NCBI GenBank assembly: GCA_002329445.1 | Contig: DCTU01000406.1 | Location: 1-7,412, forward strand | Length of the DNA stretch: 7,412 nucleotides | Reading direction: 5' to 3' | Origin: a bacterium UBP9_UBA1432 | GTDB taxonomy: Bacteria; Vulcanimicrobiota; Xenobia; Xenobiales; Xenobiaceae | Shown: in pieces, positions 1 to 6,460 of the stretch | Layout: each line of letters opens with the position of its first letter | How positions within the stretch are numbered: the stretch's first letter is position 1 | The notes under the pieces: model-generated | What the model was told of the DNA's origin: nothing | The model's database searches: none | Seen by the model: only the letters and a program-made list of their open reading frames with translations | Translations under genes and position numbers: made by a program

Positions 1-8
1 CGCCGGGC

Positions 9-1142
9 ATGCTGGACCGCCGAATCCTTCGCGAAGCCCGACGCCTGGTGATCAAGGTGGGCACCCGGGTCTGCATCCGCCCCGATGGCCTGCTGAACGG
101 GGAGGTCCTGGTCTCGCTGGCCCGCCAGGTGCACCGGCTGCGCGGGGAGGGTCGCGAGGTGGTCCTGGTCAGCTCGGGCGCCGTGGGGATGGGCCGCGCC
201 TTGATGCGGGGAAACTCCGCCGAGGAAACCCTGCCCACCAAGCAAGCCCTGGCGGCCCTGGGCCAGGTCGAGCTGGTCAACGCCTACAAGCAGCTCTTCG
301 GGCTGCTGCACATCCCGGTGGCCCAGGTCCTGCTGACCCGCGACGACCTGGGGGCCCGGGATCGCTACCTCAACGCCCGCAACACCCTGCGCACCCTCCT
401 GGCGATGGGCGTCCTTCCGGTGGTGAACGAGAACGACTCGGTGGCGACCCAGGAGATCCGCTTCGGCGACAACGACAGTCTGGCAGCCATGGTGGGGGCT
501 CTCCTGGACGCTCCGGCCGTGATCAACCTGACCTCGGCACCGGGAATCCTGGCCCCCGACCCCCAGAATCCAGGTCAGGATCGGGTCCTGGACGTGGTCC
601 GACGAATCTCGCCCGAGATCGAAGCCCTGGACCGAGGCACCCTGAGCGCGGGCGGCACGGGCGGACTGGCCTCGAAGCTGGAGGCCGCCCGGATTGCCAC
701 CCGCTACGGCGCCGCCATGGTGATGGCCGAGGCGGCGGCGGAGGACATCCTGGTGCGCCTGGTGGCCGGCGAGAAGGTCGGGACGCTCTTCACCCCGGGT
801 TCGATTCGCCTGCGGGGTCGCAAGCGCTGGCTGGCCATGGGGGCACGCACGCGAGGGACGCTGCACGTCGATGCCGGCGCCGCGCGGGCCCTGCTGGCCC
901 AGGGTCGCAGCCTGCTGCCCGTGGGCATCGCCCGCGTCGAGGGGCGCTTCAAGGTGGGCGACCTGGTGGGCGTGTGTGACCCGGAAGGCCGCGAGATCGG
1001 CCGGGGCCTGACGAACTACGCCTCGGAGGACATCCTGCGCCTCAAGGGGCTGCCCAGCAGCCGGATTTCGGAAGTCCTGGGCCACCCGGGCTATCCCGAG
1101 ATCATCCACCGGGACAACCTGGCGGCGTCCGAATCCCCCTGA
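9..1142 (+). CDS. proB: Glutamate 5-kinase (ProB), AAK kinase plus PUA domain
   Basis: Phosphorylates L-glutamate to gamma-glutamyl phosphate with ATP, the first and usually feedback-controlled step of proline synthesis, in the cytosol. The 377-residue length is normal for the two-domain form. Seen: N-terminal phosphate-binding VIKVGT (residues 14-19), SSGAVGMG (55-62), NENDSV (140-145), FGDNDSLAA (152-160) and GTGGLASK (216-223 region) of the amino-acid kinase fold, then a C-terminal PUA domain at about 288-365. The ATG at 9 puts VIKVGT at the usual distance from the N terminus. Only eight bases precede it, so its ribosome site cannot be judged. Odd: the usual LLTD.DGLY segment reads LTSAPGIL (174-181), so the Asp after the Thr is Ser. 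proA follows after 49 bases. Family assignment is secure; normal kinetics are inferred. Confidence 0.97.
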   Translation: MLDRRILREARRLVIKVGTRVCIRPDGLLNGEVLVSLARQVHRLRGEGREVVLVSSGAVGMGRALMRGNSAEETLPTKQALAALGQVELVNAYKQLFGLLHIPVAQVLLTRDDLGARDRYLNARNTLRTLLAMGVLPVVNENDSVATQEIRFGDNDSLAAMVGALLDAPAVINLTSAPGILAPDPQNPGQDRVLDVVRRISPEIEALDRGTLSAGGTGGLASKLEAARIATRYGAAMVMAEAAAEDILVRLVAGEKVGTLFTPGSIRLRGRKRWLAMGARTRGTLHVDAGAARALLAQGRSLLPVGIARVEGRFKVGDLVGVCDPEGREIGRGLTNYASEDILRLKGLPSSRISEVLGHPGYPEIIHRDNLAASESP

Positions 1143-1180
1143 GCCATCGCACGGCCCCTGCCCCCAGCGGGGACCGCTTC

Positions 1181-1186
1181 AAGGAG
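1181..1186 (+). promoter_or_regulatory. Ribosome binding site of proA
   Basis: AAGGAG lies five bases before the ATG at 1192 and fixes the proA start. The 49-base proB-proA spacer also holds a short CCCC-AGC-GGGG hairpin (1162-1172) with no T-run. I see no promoter in the spacer, which fits a proBA transcript. Confidence 0.75.
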
Positions 1187-1191
1187 ACACC

Positions 1192-2445
1192 ATGTCCGAG
1201 AAACCCACCCTGCTCGAACAAGCAAGCGCCGCAAGGAAAGCCGCCCGCCTCCTGGCCACCCTGCCGGGATCGGCCAAGGACCGGGGCCTGTGCGCGATGG
1301 CTGGCGCCCTGCGCCAGAACACCGACGAGATCCTCCAGGCCAATGCGCGCGACCTGGAATCCGGAGAAGCCGCCCGCATGAGCCCGGCCTTGCTGGACCG
1401 GCTGAGGTTGACCCCCGAGCGGGTGGAGTCCATGGCCCGCGGCGTCGACAAGGTGCGGGACCTGCCCGACCCGGTCGGCCAGGAGGAGGGCTGGACCCGC
1501 CCCAATGGCCTGGCGATCCGCCGGATCCGGGTCCCGCTGGGCGTGGTGGCCATGATCTATGAGGCCCGCCCCAACGTCACCGTCGAGTCGGCCATCCTGG
1601 CCTTCAAGTCGGGGAACGCCTGCCTGCTGCGAGGCTCGACCTCGGCGGTGAACTCCAACAGGGTCCTGACCGACCTTCTGCGCCAGAGCCTGCAGGCGTC
1701 GGGCCTGCCGGTGGAGGCCATCCAGGCCGTCGCGGACATGAACCGGGAGGCCATCGACGAGATGGCCCGGATGAGGGGCATGATCGACTGCCTGATCCCG
1801 CGGGGCGGCGCCGAGCTGATCCAGCGGGTGGTGCGCACGGCCAGCGTGCCGGTCCTGGAGACGGGAGTGGGCAACTGCCATCTGTACGTGCATTCCCAGG
1901 GCGACCTGGACATGGCCCTGGCCCTGACCCTGAACGGCAAGACGCAGCGTCCCGGCGTGTGCAACGCCCTGGAGACCCTGCTGGTGGACCGCGCCGTGGC
2001 CCCCAGGTTCCTGCCCATGCTTGCCGCCGCCATGAGCGAACGCGGGGTGGAGCTGCGAGCCTGCCCCGAGGCCCGGGATCACCTGCCTGAAGCCCGCGCC
2101 GCGTGCGAGGAGGACTGGGACACCGAGTATCTGGACCTGATCCTGGCGGTCCGGGTGGTGCCGGATCTCCCTGCGGCCCTGGAGCACATCTCCCGGCACG
2201 GGACGGGGCACTCGGAGGCCATCGTGACGGGCGATCTGGCTGCCGCCCGCCGCTTCCAGCGCGAGGTGGACGCCTGCGCGGTGTACGTCAACGCCTCGAC
2301 CCGCTTCACCGATGGAGAGGAGTTCGGTTTCGGGGCCGAGATCGGGATCTCGACGCAGAAGCTGCACGCCCGGGGACCGCTGGGTCTGCGGGAGCTGACC
2401 ACCACGAAGTACCTGGTGGAGGGTGAAGGCCAGATCCGCTCCTGA
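1192..2445 (+). CDS. proA: Glutamate-5-semialdehyde dehydrogenase (gamma-glutamyl phosphate reductase, ProA)
   Basis: Reduces gamma-glutamyl phosphate to glutamate-5-semialdehyde with NADPH. The product cyclises to pyrroline-5-carboxylate, the substrate of ProC. The 417-residue length is typical. Seen: the aldehyde-dehydrogenase-fold segments IYEARPNVTVESA and KSGNACLLRGS, then GGAELIQRVV, and the family signature GKTQRPGVCNALET with the catalytic cysteine at residue 257. Near the C terminus are VYVNASTRFTDGEEFGFGAEIGIS and the LHARGPLGLRELTT motif, all complete. The start is set by AAGGAG five bases upstream. ProA works with ProB on a labile intermediate, so the proB-proA order is functionally expected. 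The stop is 12 bases from the stop of the convergent zinc-ribbon gene, with no convincing terminator between them. Confidence 0.98.
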   Translation: MSEKPTLLEQASAARKAARLLATLPGSAKDRGLCAMAGALRQNTDEILQANARDLESGEAARMSPALLDRLRLTPERVESMARGVDKVRDLPDPVGQEEGWTRPNGLAIRRIRVPLGVVAMIYEARPNVTVESAILAFKSGNACLLRGSTSAVNSNRVLTDLLRQSLQASGLPVEAIQAVADMNREAIDEMARMRGMIDCLIPRGGAELIQRVVRTASVPVLETGVGNCHLYVHSQGDLDMALALTLNGKTQRPGVCNALETLLVDRAVAPRFLPMLAAAMSERGVELRACPEARDHLPEARAACEEDWDTEYLDLILAVRVVPDLPAALEHISRHGTGHSEAIVTGDLAAARRFQREVDACAVYVNASTRFTDGEEFGFGAEIGISTQKLHARGPLGLRELTTTKYLVEGEGQIRS

Positions 2446-2457
2446 ACGTCCGGCCGC

Positions 2458-3045
2458 TCAGTTCTCGCGGACCAGCCGCACGGTCTGACCGTCGGCTTCC
2501 AGGACCATCTCCCCCGAGGAGATCCGACCGGTGAACATGGTGGCCATCCCGTCCTCGAGGTATTCCCCGCGCAGAACGTCGCCGCGGCGCTCGATCAGGT
2601 GCAGGGCCTCGTCGGAGGACCCCGGCGGGCGAGCCACCAGGATGCCATCCTCCAGCACGAACTCGACGCGGTTGGCCTCGGGGTCCTCGGGGTCATGGCC
2701 CGGGTCGCCGGGCCGCAGCGTCCACACGCCCGCCAGAGCCTCCAGCCCGGAGGTGGCCGAGGCCCCCTCGTCGAGCGAAGGAACGTCTGGCCCCGCTCCA
2801 GGGTCCTCTCCGGGGGAAGGGCCCGAACCAAGCGCGATGGGGAGGGTGCCGCCCGACTGCTGCCAGAAGTACCAGCCCAGGCCGCCCGCCAGCCCCAGCA
2901 TGACCACCCCCAGGCACCCCAAGAGCACGAGCAGCGCCACCAGGCCCGACTTGCGGGCCGGAGCGGGCGGACCCTGGGGAGCCCCGCAGCGATCGCAGAA
3001 CCGGGCCCCCGAGGCGAGTTCCCGTCCACACGAGGGACACGTCAT
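2458..3045 (-). CDS. Zinc-ribbon, single-pass membrane protein of unknown function
   Basis: 195 residues. Seen: an N-terminal zinc ribbon CPSC-x10-CDRC (Cys 3, 6, 17, 20) of the 'zinc_ribbon_2' type; a short Pro/Ala linker; one transmembrane helix at about 34-61 preceded by ARK; a Gly/Pro/Asp-rich acidic linker at about 62-100; and a beta-rich C-terminal domain (about 100-195) opening with LAGVWTL. By the positive-inside rule the ribbon should be cytosolic and the C-terminal domain periplasmic or external. The ATG overlaps the stop of the upstream kinase (ATGA, 3042-3045), and GGAGGT at 3055-3060 sits nine bases away inside the kinase tail, so translation is likely coupled. Coupling suggests a role near the kinase, for example as a membrane partner, but that is inference. 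I do not recognise the C-terminal domain; LAGVW openings recall small lipocalin-like beta-barrels. Confidence 0.85.
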   Translation of the reverse strand: MTCPSCGRELASGARFCDRCGAPQGPPAPARKSGLVALLVLLGCLGVVMLGLAGGLGWYFWQQSGGTLPIALGSGPSPGEDPGAGPDVPSLDEGASATSGLEALAGVWTLRPGDPGHDPEDPEANRVEFVLEDGILVARPPGSSDEALHLIERRGDVLRGEYLEDGMATMFTGRISSGEMVLEADGQTVRLVREN

Positions 3046-4292
3046 TCCTTCTCGACCTCCAAGCCTTCCGTGGAGAGAGGACCTTCCGAGTGGCCGGCCT
3101 CCACCGTGCGCCGACGCAGCCGGGTCAGCACCTCCCGAGCGTCGCTGTAGGAGCGGGGCAGCCGGATCAGGAAGGTGCTGCCCTCGCCCGGCCGGCTACG
3201 GGCCCGGATGTCCCCCCCGTGATCGGCCACGATGTGGCGGGTCGTGGCCAACCCCAGGCCCACCCCGCCTTCCTTGCGGGTCATGTAGTCCGAGGCCTGA
3301 TAGAAGGGGTCGAAGATGCGCTGCAGCTCTTCGGGAGGAATCCCCACCCCTTCATCCTGCACACGGATCAGGATGCGGCTGCCCCGGTCGCGGCACCCCA
3401 CCACCACGCGCCCTCCGGGGCGGCTGAACTTGATGGCGTTCTCGACCAGATGGTGCAGGGCCTGGGACAGGCGCTCGGGGTCGGCCCGCATCCGGACCTC
3501 GCGGCGAGGGAAGTCCAACTCCACGCAGACTCCCTTCTCGTCTGCCGCCCAGGCCAGGCCCGAGACCACGCCCCGGATCAGCTCGCGAAACTCCAGGGGG
3601 CGCCGGCGCAGGGTCAGCACCCCTGCGCTCAGACGCGAATAGTCCAGAAGCTCCTGGATCAGGCTCTCCAGTTGCGACAGGGCTCCGCTCATGTCGTTCA
3701 GGCTACCTTCCAGGACCTTGACCGACGAAGGCTGTCCCCGCAGCCCCCCCAGCAGGCCCAGGTAGCCCTTCAGGACGGTCAGGGGAGTGCGCAGCTCGTG
3801 CGAGACGATGGCCACGAAGGACTCCTTGAGGCGGTCGGCGTCCTGCTGGGCCTCCAGGCGGATGCGCAACTGCTCGGCCTCGATCTGGCTGCGATAGAGA
3901 TGGTACATCCGCAGCAAGGAACGCACCCGGATCAGCAGCTCCTGGGGCTGGAAGGGCTTGGCCAGGTAGTCGTCGGCACCCGCTTCCAGGCCCCTCCAGC
4001 GATCGCGCGTGGAGTCCAGTGCGGTCAGGATGATGATCGGGATGACCTGGGTCCGCGCCTCGGCCTTCAAGCGGGCGCAGATCTCCCAGCCGGCCAGGTC
4101 GGGAAGGTTGACGTCCAGGAGGATCAGGTCGGGCGGCTTGTCGGCCACCTGGCGCAGCGCAGCGTTCCCCGTTCCGGCCTGGCGGACCTTGTATCCCTGA
4201 TTTCCCAGTTGCAGCGCGATGAGCTCGCGCAGGACCTCGTCATCCTCGACCACCAGGATGTCTTGAACCCGAGCCGCGGGCTGAATCGCCAC
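3042..4292 (-). CDS. Soluble hybrid: N-terminal receiver domain fused to a histidine kinase
   Basis: 416 residues from the GTG at 4292. Seen: a receiver domain (about 10-128) with acidic pair E16/D17/D18, phospho-acceptor D60, T90 and K112; a charged helix at about 130-158 likely to be coiled coil; HisKA with SHELRTP and phospho-His H165; and HATPase_c with N-box N285, DEGVGI (313-318) and GGVGLGLA (342-349). There is no transmembrane helix or sensor domain, so the protein is cytosolic and its input is probably phosphorylation of its own receiver or a partner. The frame is open further upstream to 4409, but that extension is Pro/Arg-rich and overlaps the divergent regulator gene. GGAGGT six bases before the GTG supports the shorter start. 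About 37 residues beyond the ATPase form a basic-acidic tail. It is divergent from a stand-alone receiver gene and coupled to the zinc-ribbon gene. Confidence 0.93.
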   Translation of the reverse strand: MAIQPAARVQDILVVEDDEVLRELIALQLGNQGYKVRQAGTGNAALRQVADKPPDLILLDVNLPDLAGWEICARLKAEARTQVIPIIILTALDSTRDRWRGLEAGADDYLAKPFQPQELLIRVRSLLRMYHLYRSQIEAEQLRIRLEAQQDADRLKESFVAIVSHELRTPLTVLKGYLGLLGGLRGQPSSVKVLEGSLNDMSGALSQLESLIQELLDYSRLSAGVLTLRRRPLEFRELIRGVVSGLAWAADEKGVCVELDFPRREVRMRADPERLSQALHHLVENAIKFSRPGGRVVVGCRDRGSRILIRVQDEGVGIPPEELQRIFDPFYQASDYMTRKEGGVGLGLATTRHIVADHGGDIRARSRPGEGSTFLIRLPRSYSDAREVLTRLRRRTVEAGHSEGPLSTEGLEVEKE

Positions 4293-4298
4293 GGGCGC

Positions 4299-4304
4299 AC
4301 CTCC
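4299..4304 (-). promoter_or_regulatory. Ribosome binding site choosing the kinase GTG start
   Basis: Read on the minus strand this is GGAGGT, six bases before the GTG at 4292. It decides for the 416-residue kinase over the 455-residue reading beginning at 4409, whose first 39 residues look non-conserved and would overlap the opposite gene. Confidence 0.75.
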
Positions 4305-4390
4305 GGGCCTGCCCCGTCCCCGCGGGCTGGCTGGTGGAGGATTTCCCCACAGACCCAGGAAGGTTCCTGCGCACCGAGGATCCTGAAATC

Positions 4391-4397
4391 GGGGAGG
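4391..4397 (+). promoter_or_regulatory. Ribosome binding site choosing the response-regulator start
   Basis: GGGGAGG lies five bases before the ATG at 4403. It supports the 127-residue protein beginning MAKKRVLVVEDD rather than the in-frame ATG at 4334, which would add 23 non-receiver residues. Confidence 0.75.
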
Positions 4398-4402
4398 CTG
4401 CA

Positions 4403-4786
4403 ATGGCAAAGAAGCGCGTGTTGGTGGTGGAGGACGATGACCGGGTCCGCAAGGTCGAGGCCCTGATCCTGGCCTGCGATCCGCTGGAGATCATCGAGGC
4501 CAGCGGTGGGCGGGAAGCCCTGGACCTGCTGGACAAGGAAGAGTTCGACCTGGTGGTCCTGGACCTGATGATGCCTGAAGTGGACGGGATGCAGGTCCTG
4601 AGCGCGATCCGCCAGCGTCCCGAGACCGAGGACCTGCCGGTCGTCCTGGTCACGGCCAAGAACACCGATCGCGACATGCTGGAGGGCTTCAAGGGTGGCG
4701 CCAACTACTACATCACCAAGCCCTTCGAGCCGCGAGAGCTGGTGGACAGCGTGGAGCTGATCCTGGGCGTCCGCCTGGAAGGCTGA
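4403..4786 (+). CDS. Single-domain response regulator (CheY-like receiver)
   Basis: 127 residues, one receiver domain and nothing else. Seen: acidic pocket E10/D11/D12, phospho-acceptor D54 in LDLMMPEVDG, T84 in VLVTAK, and K106 in ITKPF, so all active-site residues are present. There is no DNA-binding or enzymatic output domain, so it should act by protein contact or as an intermediate in a phosphorelay. It is divergent from the REC-HK hybrid, its natural candidate phosphodonor, and is followed after 8 bases by the PAP2 membrane-enzyme gene, probably co-transcribed. The segment GGANYYITKPFEP has Asn where many receivers have Asp (GADDY), a tolerated variation. The receiver call is certain; the partner is inferred. 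Confidence 0.95.
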   Translation: MAKKRVLVVEDDDRVRKVEALILACDPLEIIEASGGREALDLLDKEEFDLVVLDLMMPEVDGMQVLSAIRQRPETEDLPVVLVTAKNTDRDMLEGFKGGANYYITKPFEPRELVDSVELILGVRLEG

Positions 4787-4794
4787 AGACCCGC

Positions 4795-6192
4795 GTGCCC
4801 TTCGGGGTGCCCGCCACGCTCTGCCTCTCGACGTCAGGCCTTCCAGGGTGGCTCCGCCGAGTGGACCCCTTCCGCCCTGGTCCGCTCCCCGATGGCCTGT
4901 CCCAGGGCGAGCGCGCCTTCTTCCGAACCAGCCTGGCATGGCTGGTCCTCCTGGTGGCCCTGGGCGTGGTCAGCCAGGTGGCCCGGCACTGGGGCCTGGG
5001 CCGGGTGGAGTCCCACTTCAACCTCTCCACCGCGGGATTCGACCTGATCACCAACTCCGGCTTCCTGGGCATCTTCCTGTGCTATGGGCGGCTGCGGTCC
5101 GGGTGGCGCGACCAGGCCCGGGTGGTGGCCCTGGGTCTTCTGCTCGAAGCGGTCCTGTGGAGCCTGCGCCCCCCCAACTGGGGCCTGACGGGCAGCCTCC
5201 TGACCGTGGGCCTGGGCCTGGGCAGTGCTGCTGCCCTGGGCCTGGCGGCGCAGGCCGTGCTGGGCGGACCCCAGGTGCGGACCCGGGCCCGGGGCTACCT
5301 GGTCCTGGCGGCCTTCATGATGCTCTTCCCCCACGTCACCTTGTGGGCCCACTTCGCCGTCATCGACTGGACCCCGCAGGTCTACGACCTCTTCGCCTAC
5401 CAGGTGGACGGGCTGGCGGGCTTCCAGCCCAGCTTCGCGGTCGGGGCCCTGCTGGAGGGAAGCCCCGTCCTGTTGAGCCTGGCCATGCTGGTCTACAACG
5501 AGCTGCCGTTGCTGCTGTTCCTGGCCCTTTTCCTGGCCCTGGACCATCCCGAGCGCGCCTACAACCAGGTGATCTCGTCCTTTGCCGGCATGGGCCTGGC
5601 GGGGTTCCTGCTATACAACCTCTACCCGGCCTCAGGGCTGGTCATCCTCTTCCCCGAGACCTTCCCCCAGGGCCCCGCCCCGCCCTGGGACGGTCTCCCC
5701 CACCTGCTGGAGCTGCCCGGCACCCGGAACTGCATGCCCTCGCTGCACATGTCCTGGATCCTGTGCCTGGCCTTCGCGGTCTTCCGGATGGGGCGCCGGG
5801 TCCGGGCGGCGGCCCTGGTCGTGGTCGGCTTCACGGTCCTGTCCACCCTGTACCTGGGCCACTACTGGATCGACCTGGTGGCCGCCTTCCCCCTGGCCTT
5901 GAGCTTCCAGGCCCTCACGGCCAGCGGGTTGTCCTGGAAGGCTCCCGCCCGAGGCCAGGCCCTGGCGGGCGGGCTGGGCATGCTGGGAGTGGCCCTGGTC
6001 AGCCTGCGCTGGTTCCATCCCTGGGTGGTGGCCTGCCCCGCCCTGACCCTGGGCGCCCAGGCCGGAATCATCCTGGGGAGCCTGCTCCTGGAGCACCGGC
6101 TGGCCCGGGCCGCCCTGAACGGGCCTCGGAACCCGGCAAGAAACCCCTCGGTCGAGGTTTCCGACCGCCTCCCTCGACTGGCTCAAACCTGA
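4795..6192 (+). CDS. PAP2-family integral membrane enzyme, Aur1/Ipt1-like
   Basis: 465 residues, strongly hydrophobic, roughly ten or more transmembrane segments beginning at about residue 46. Seen: the PAP2 catalytic motifs in the Aur1/inositolphosphotransferase arrangement, RNCMPSLHMSW (His 318) and, about 38 residues later, GHYWIDLVAAFP (His 356, Asp 360). In this superfamily the second His is the nucleophile and the Asp and first His assist transfer or hydrolysis of a lipid phosphate. The substrate cannot be read from sequence: a phospholipid phosphatase or head-group transferase is likely. The KxxxxxxRP motif of classical PAP2 enzymes is not evident, as is usual for the Aur1-like branch. 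Start is uncertain: the GTG at 4795 has only a distant GGAAGG, and a GTG at 4861 behind AGGGTGG is an alternative, both before the first helix. It probably shares a transcript with the response regulator. Confidence 0.9.
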   Translation: MPFGVPATLCLSTSGLPGWLRRVDPFRPGPLPDGLSQGERAFFRTSLAWLVLLVALGVVSQVARHWGLGRVESHFNLSTAGFDLITNSGFLGIFLCYGRLRSGWRDQARVVALGLLLEAVLWSLRPPNWGLTGSLLTVGLGLGSAAALGLAAQAVLGGPQVRTRARGYLVLAAFMMLFPHVTLWAHFAVIDWTPQVYDLFAYQVDGLAGFQPSFAVGALLEGSPVLLSLAMLVYNELPLLLFLALFLALDHPERAYNQVISSFAGMGLAGFLLYNLYPASGLVILFPETFPQGPAPPWDGLPHLLELPGTRNCMPSLHMSWILCLAFAVFRMGRRVRAAALVVVGFTVLSTLYLGHYWIDLVAAFPLALSFQALTASGLSWKAPARGQALAGGLGMLGVALVSLRWFHPWVVACPALTLGAQAGIILGSLLLEHRLARAALNGPRNPARNPSVEVSDRLPRLAQT

Positions 6193-6253
6193 GCAACTCG
6201 AGGACAGCCTGGGTCTTCTCTTCAGCCCCACGCCGCCCAGGTCGCCCTCGCGG

Positions 6254-6279
6254 AGCTGGGGAGGCTTCGCCCTCCAGCT
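6254..6279. repeat. Strong imperfect hairpin downstream of the PAP2 gene
   Basis: AGCTGG at 6254-6259 pairs with CCAGCT at 6274-6279. The helix continues inward through a G-T pair, one bulged A (6262) and GGC/GCC to a TTC loop, eleven pairs in all. Only TT follows, so it is not a classical intrinsic terminator on the plus strand. It may be a transcript-end stabiliser or a REP-like element. Confidence 0.4.
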
Positions 6280-6326
6280 TGGAGATTGCCTCGTGGCCTT
6301 GCGCATCCATGTTCACACGCTCGTTC

Positions 6327-6351
6327 CTCCCGGTCGTTCGCCGGGGGTTTT
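6327..6351 (+). terminator. Possible rho-independent terminator for the regulator-PAP2 unit
   Basis: CTCCCGG (6327-6333) pairs with CCGGGGG (6341-6347), seven pairs including one G-T, around a 7-base loop, and is followed at once by TTTT (6348-6351). It is 135 bases after the PAP2 stop in the right orientation. The short T-run and the distance keep confidence low. Confidence 0.35.
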
Positions 6352-6412
6352 CCCACGAGGGAGCTGTCAACCTCTTCGAGGGGTACGCCATAGACGTGGG
6401 TGGCTCCGGGCA

Positions 6413-6440
6413 GCGGCCCCGTATTACGGGGGTGGGCCGC
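6413..6440. repeat. GC-rich inverted repeat next to the composition boundary
   Basis: GCGGCCC (6413-6419) is the exact reverse complement of GGGCCGC (6434-6440). Nested between them is a second palindrome, CCCCG-TATTA-CGGGG (6417-6431), giving alternative folds. It lies about 20 bases before the stop of the small minus-strand gene and at the edge of the low-GC segment, so it could end minus-strand transcripts or mark an insertion flank. No T-run is present on either side. Confidence 0.35.
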
Positions 6441-6460
6441 GTGGTCGAGGAGATAGAATA

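Larger units (their letters stand above)
4293..4402. promoter_or_regulatory. Divergent spacer between kinase and response regulator, with inverted repeats
   Basis: These 110 bases must carry the control signals of both divergent units. I see no confident -35/-10 boxes. There are three short inverted repeats: GTGG-a-GG / CCCCAC (4334-4350, hairpin with ATTT loop), AGGAA-GG-TTCCT (4357-4368) and the perfect AGGATCCT (4377-4384). The last two share AGGA/TCCT half-sites with centres 18 bases apart, just upstream of the regulator's ribosome site, so they could be a tandem operator. Short palindromes also arise by chance, so this is only suggestive. Confidence 0.35.
6193..6460. other. Gene-free spacer with several hairpins, ending at a composition change
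   Basis: No reading frame here gives a convincing protein. Long open frames exist on both strands but are Pro/Arg/Gly-rich continuations of non-coding frames. The stretch is still GC-rich and holds hairpins at 6254-6279, 6327-6347 and 6413-6440, plus GCTCA-AACC-TGAGC (6181-6194) across the PAP2 stop. Base composition drops at about 6,445-6,460. It could be terminator DNA, a decayed gene, or the flank of an inserted segment. Confidence 0.5.

Noticed and set aside
1102..2367. Long open frame opposite proA on the minus strand (421 codons)
   Set aside because: It mirrors a complete ProA with all motifs. The opposite translation is Gly/His/Gln/Arg-rich without a domain, the usual result of G/C-ending codons.
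2444..2464. GAAC...GTTC between proA and the convergent gene as a shared terminator
   Set aside because: Only four pairs around a long loop and no T-run.
3090..4466. Plus-strand frame of 458 codons opposite the kinase
   Set aside because: Shadow of the REC-HK gene. The minus strand shows every receiver and kinase motif.
4778..4845. GGAAGGC/GCCTTCC inverted repeat and nested GCGTG/CACGC around the PAP2 start
   Set aside because: The outer loop is 54 bases and the inner stem is short. It probably overlaps coding sequence if the GTG at 4795 is used.
6068..6391. Minus-strand 107-codon frame covering the PAP2 tail and the spacer
   Set aside because: It overlaps the PAP2 coding end, is Arg/Gly/Pro-rich and shows no domain; the spacer part alone gives no recognisable protein.
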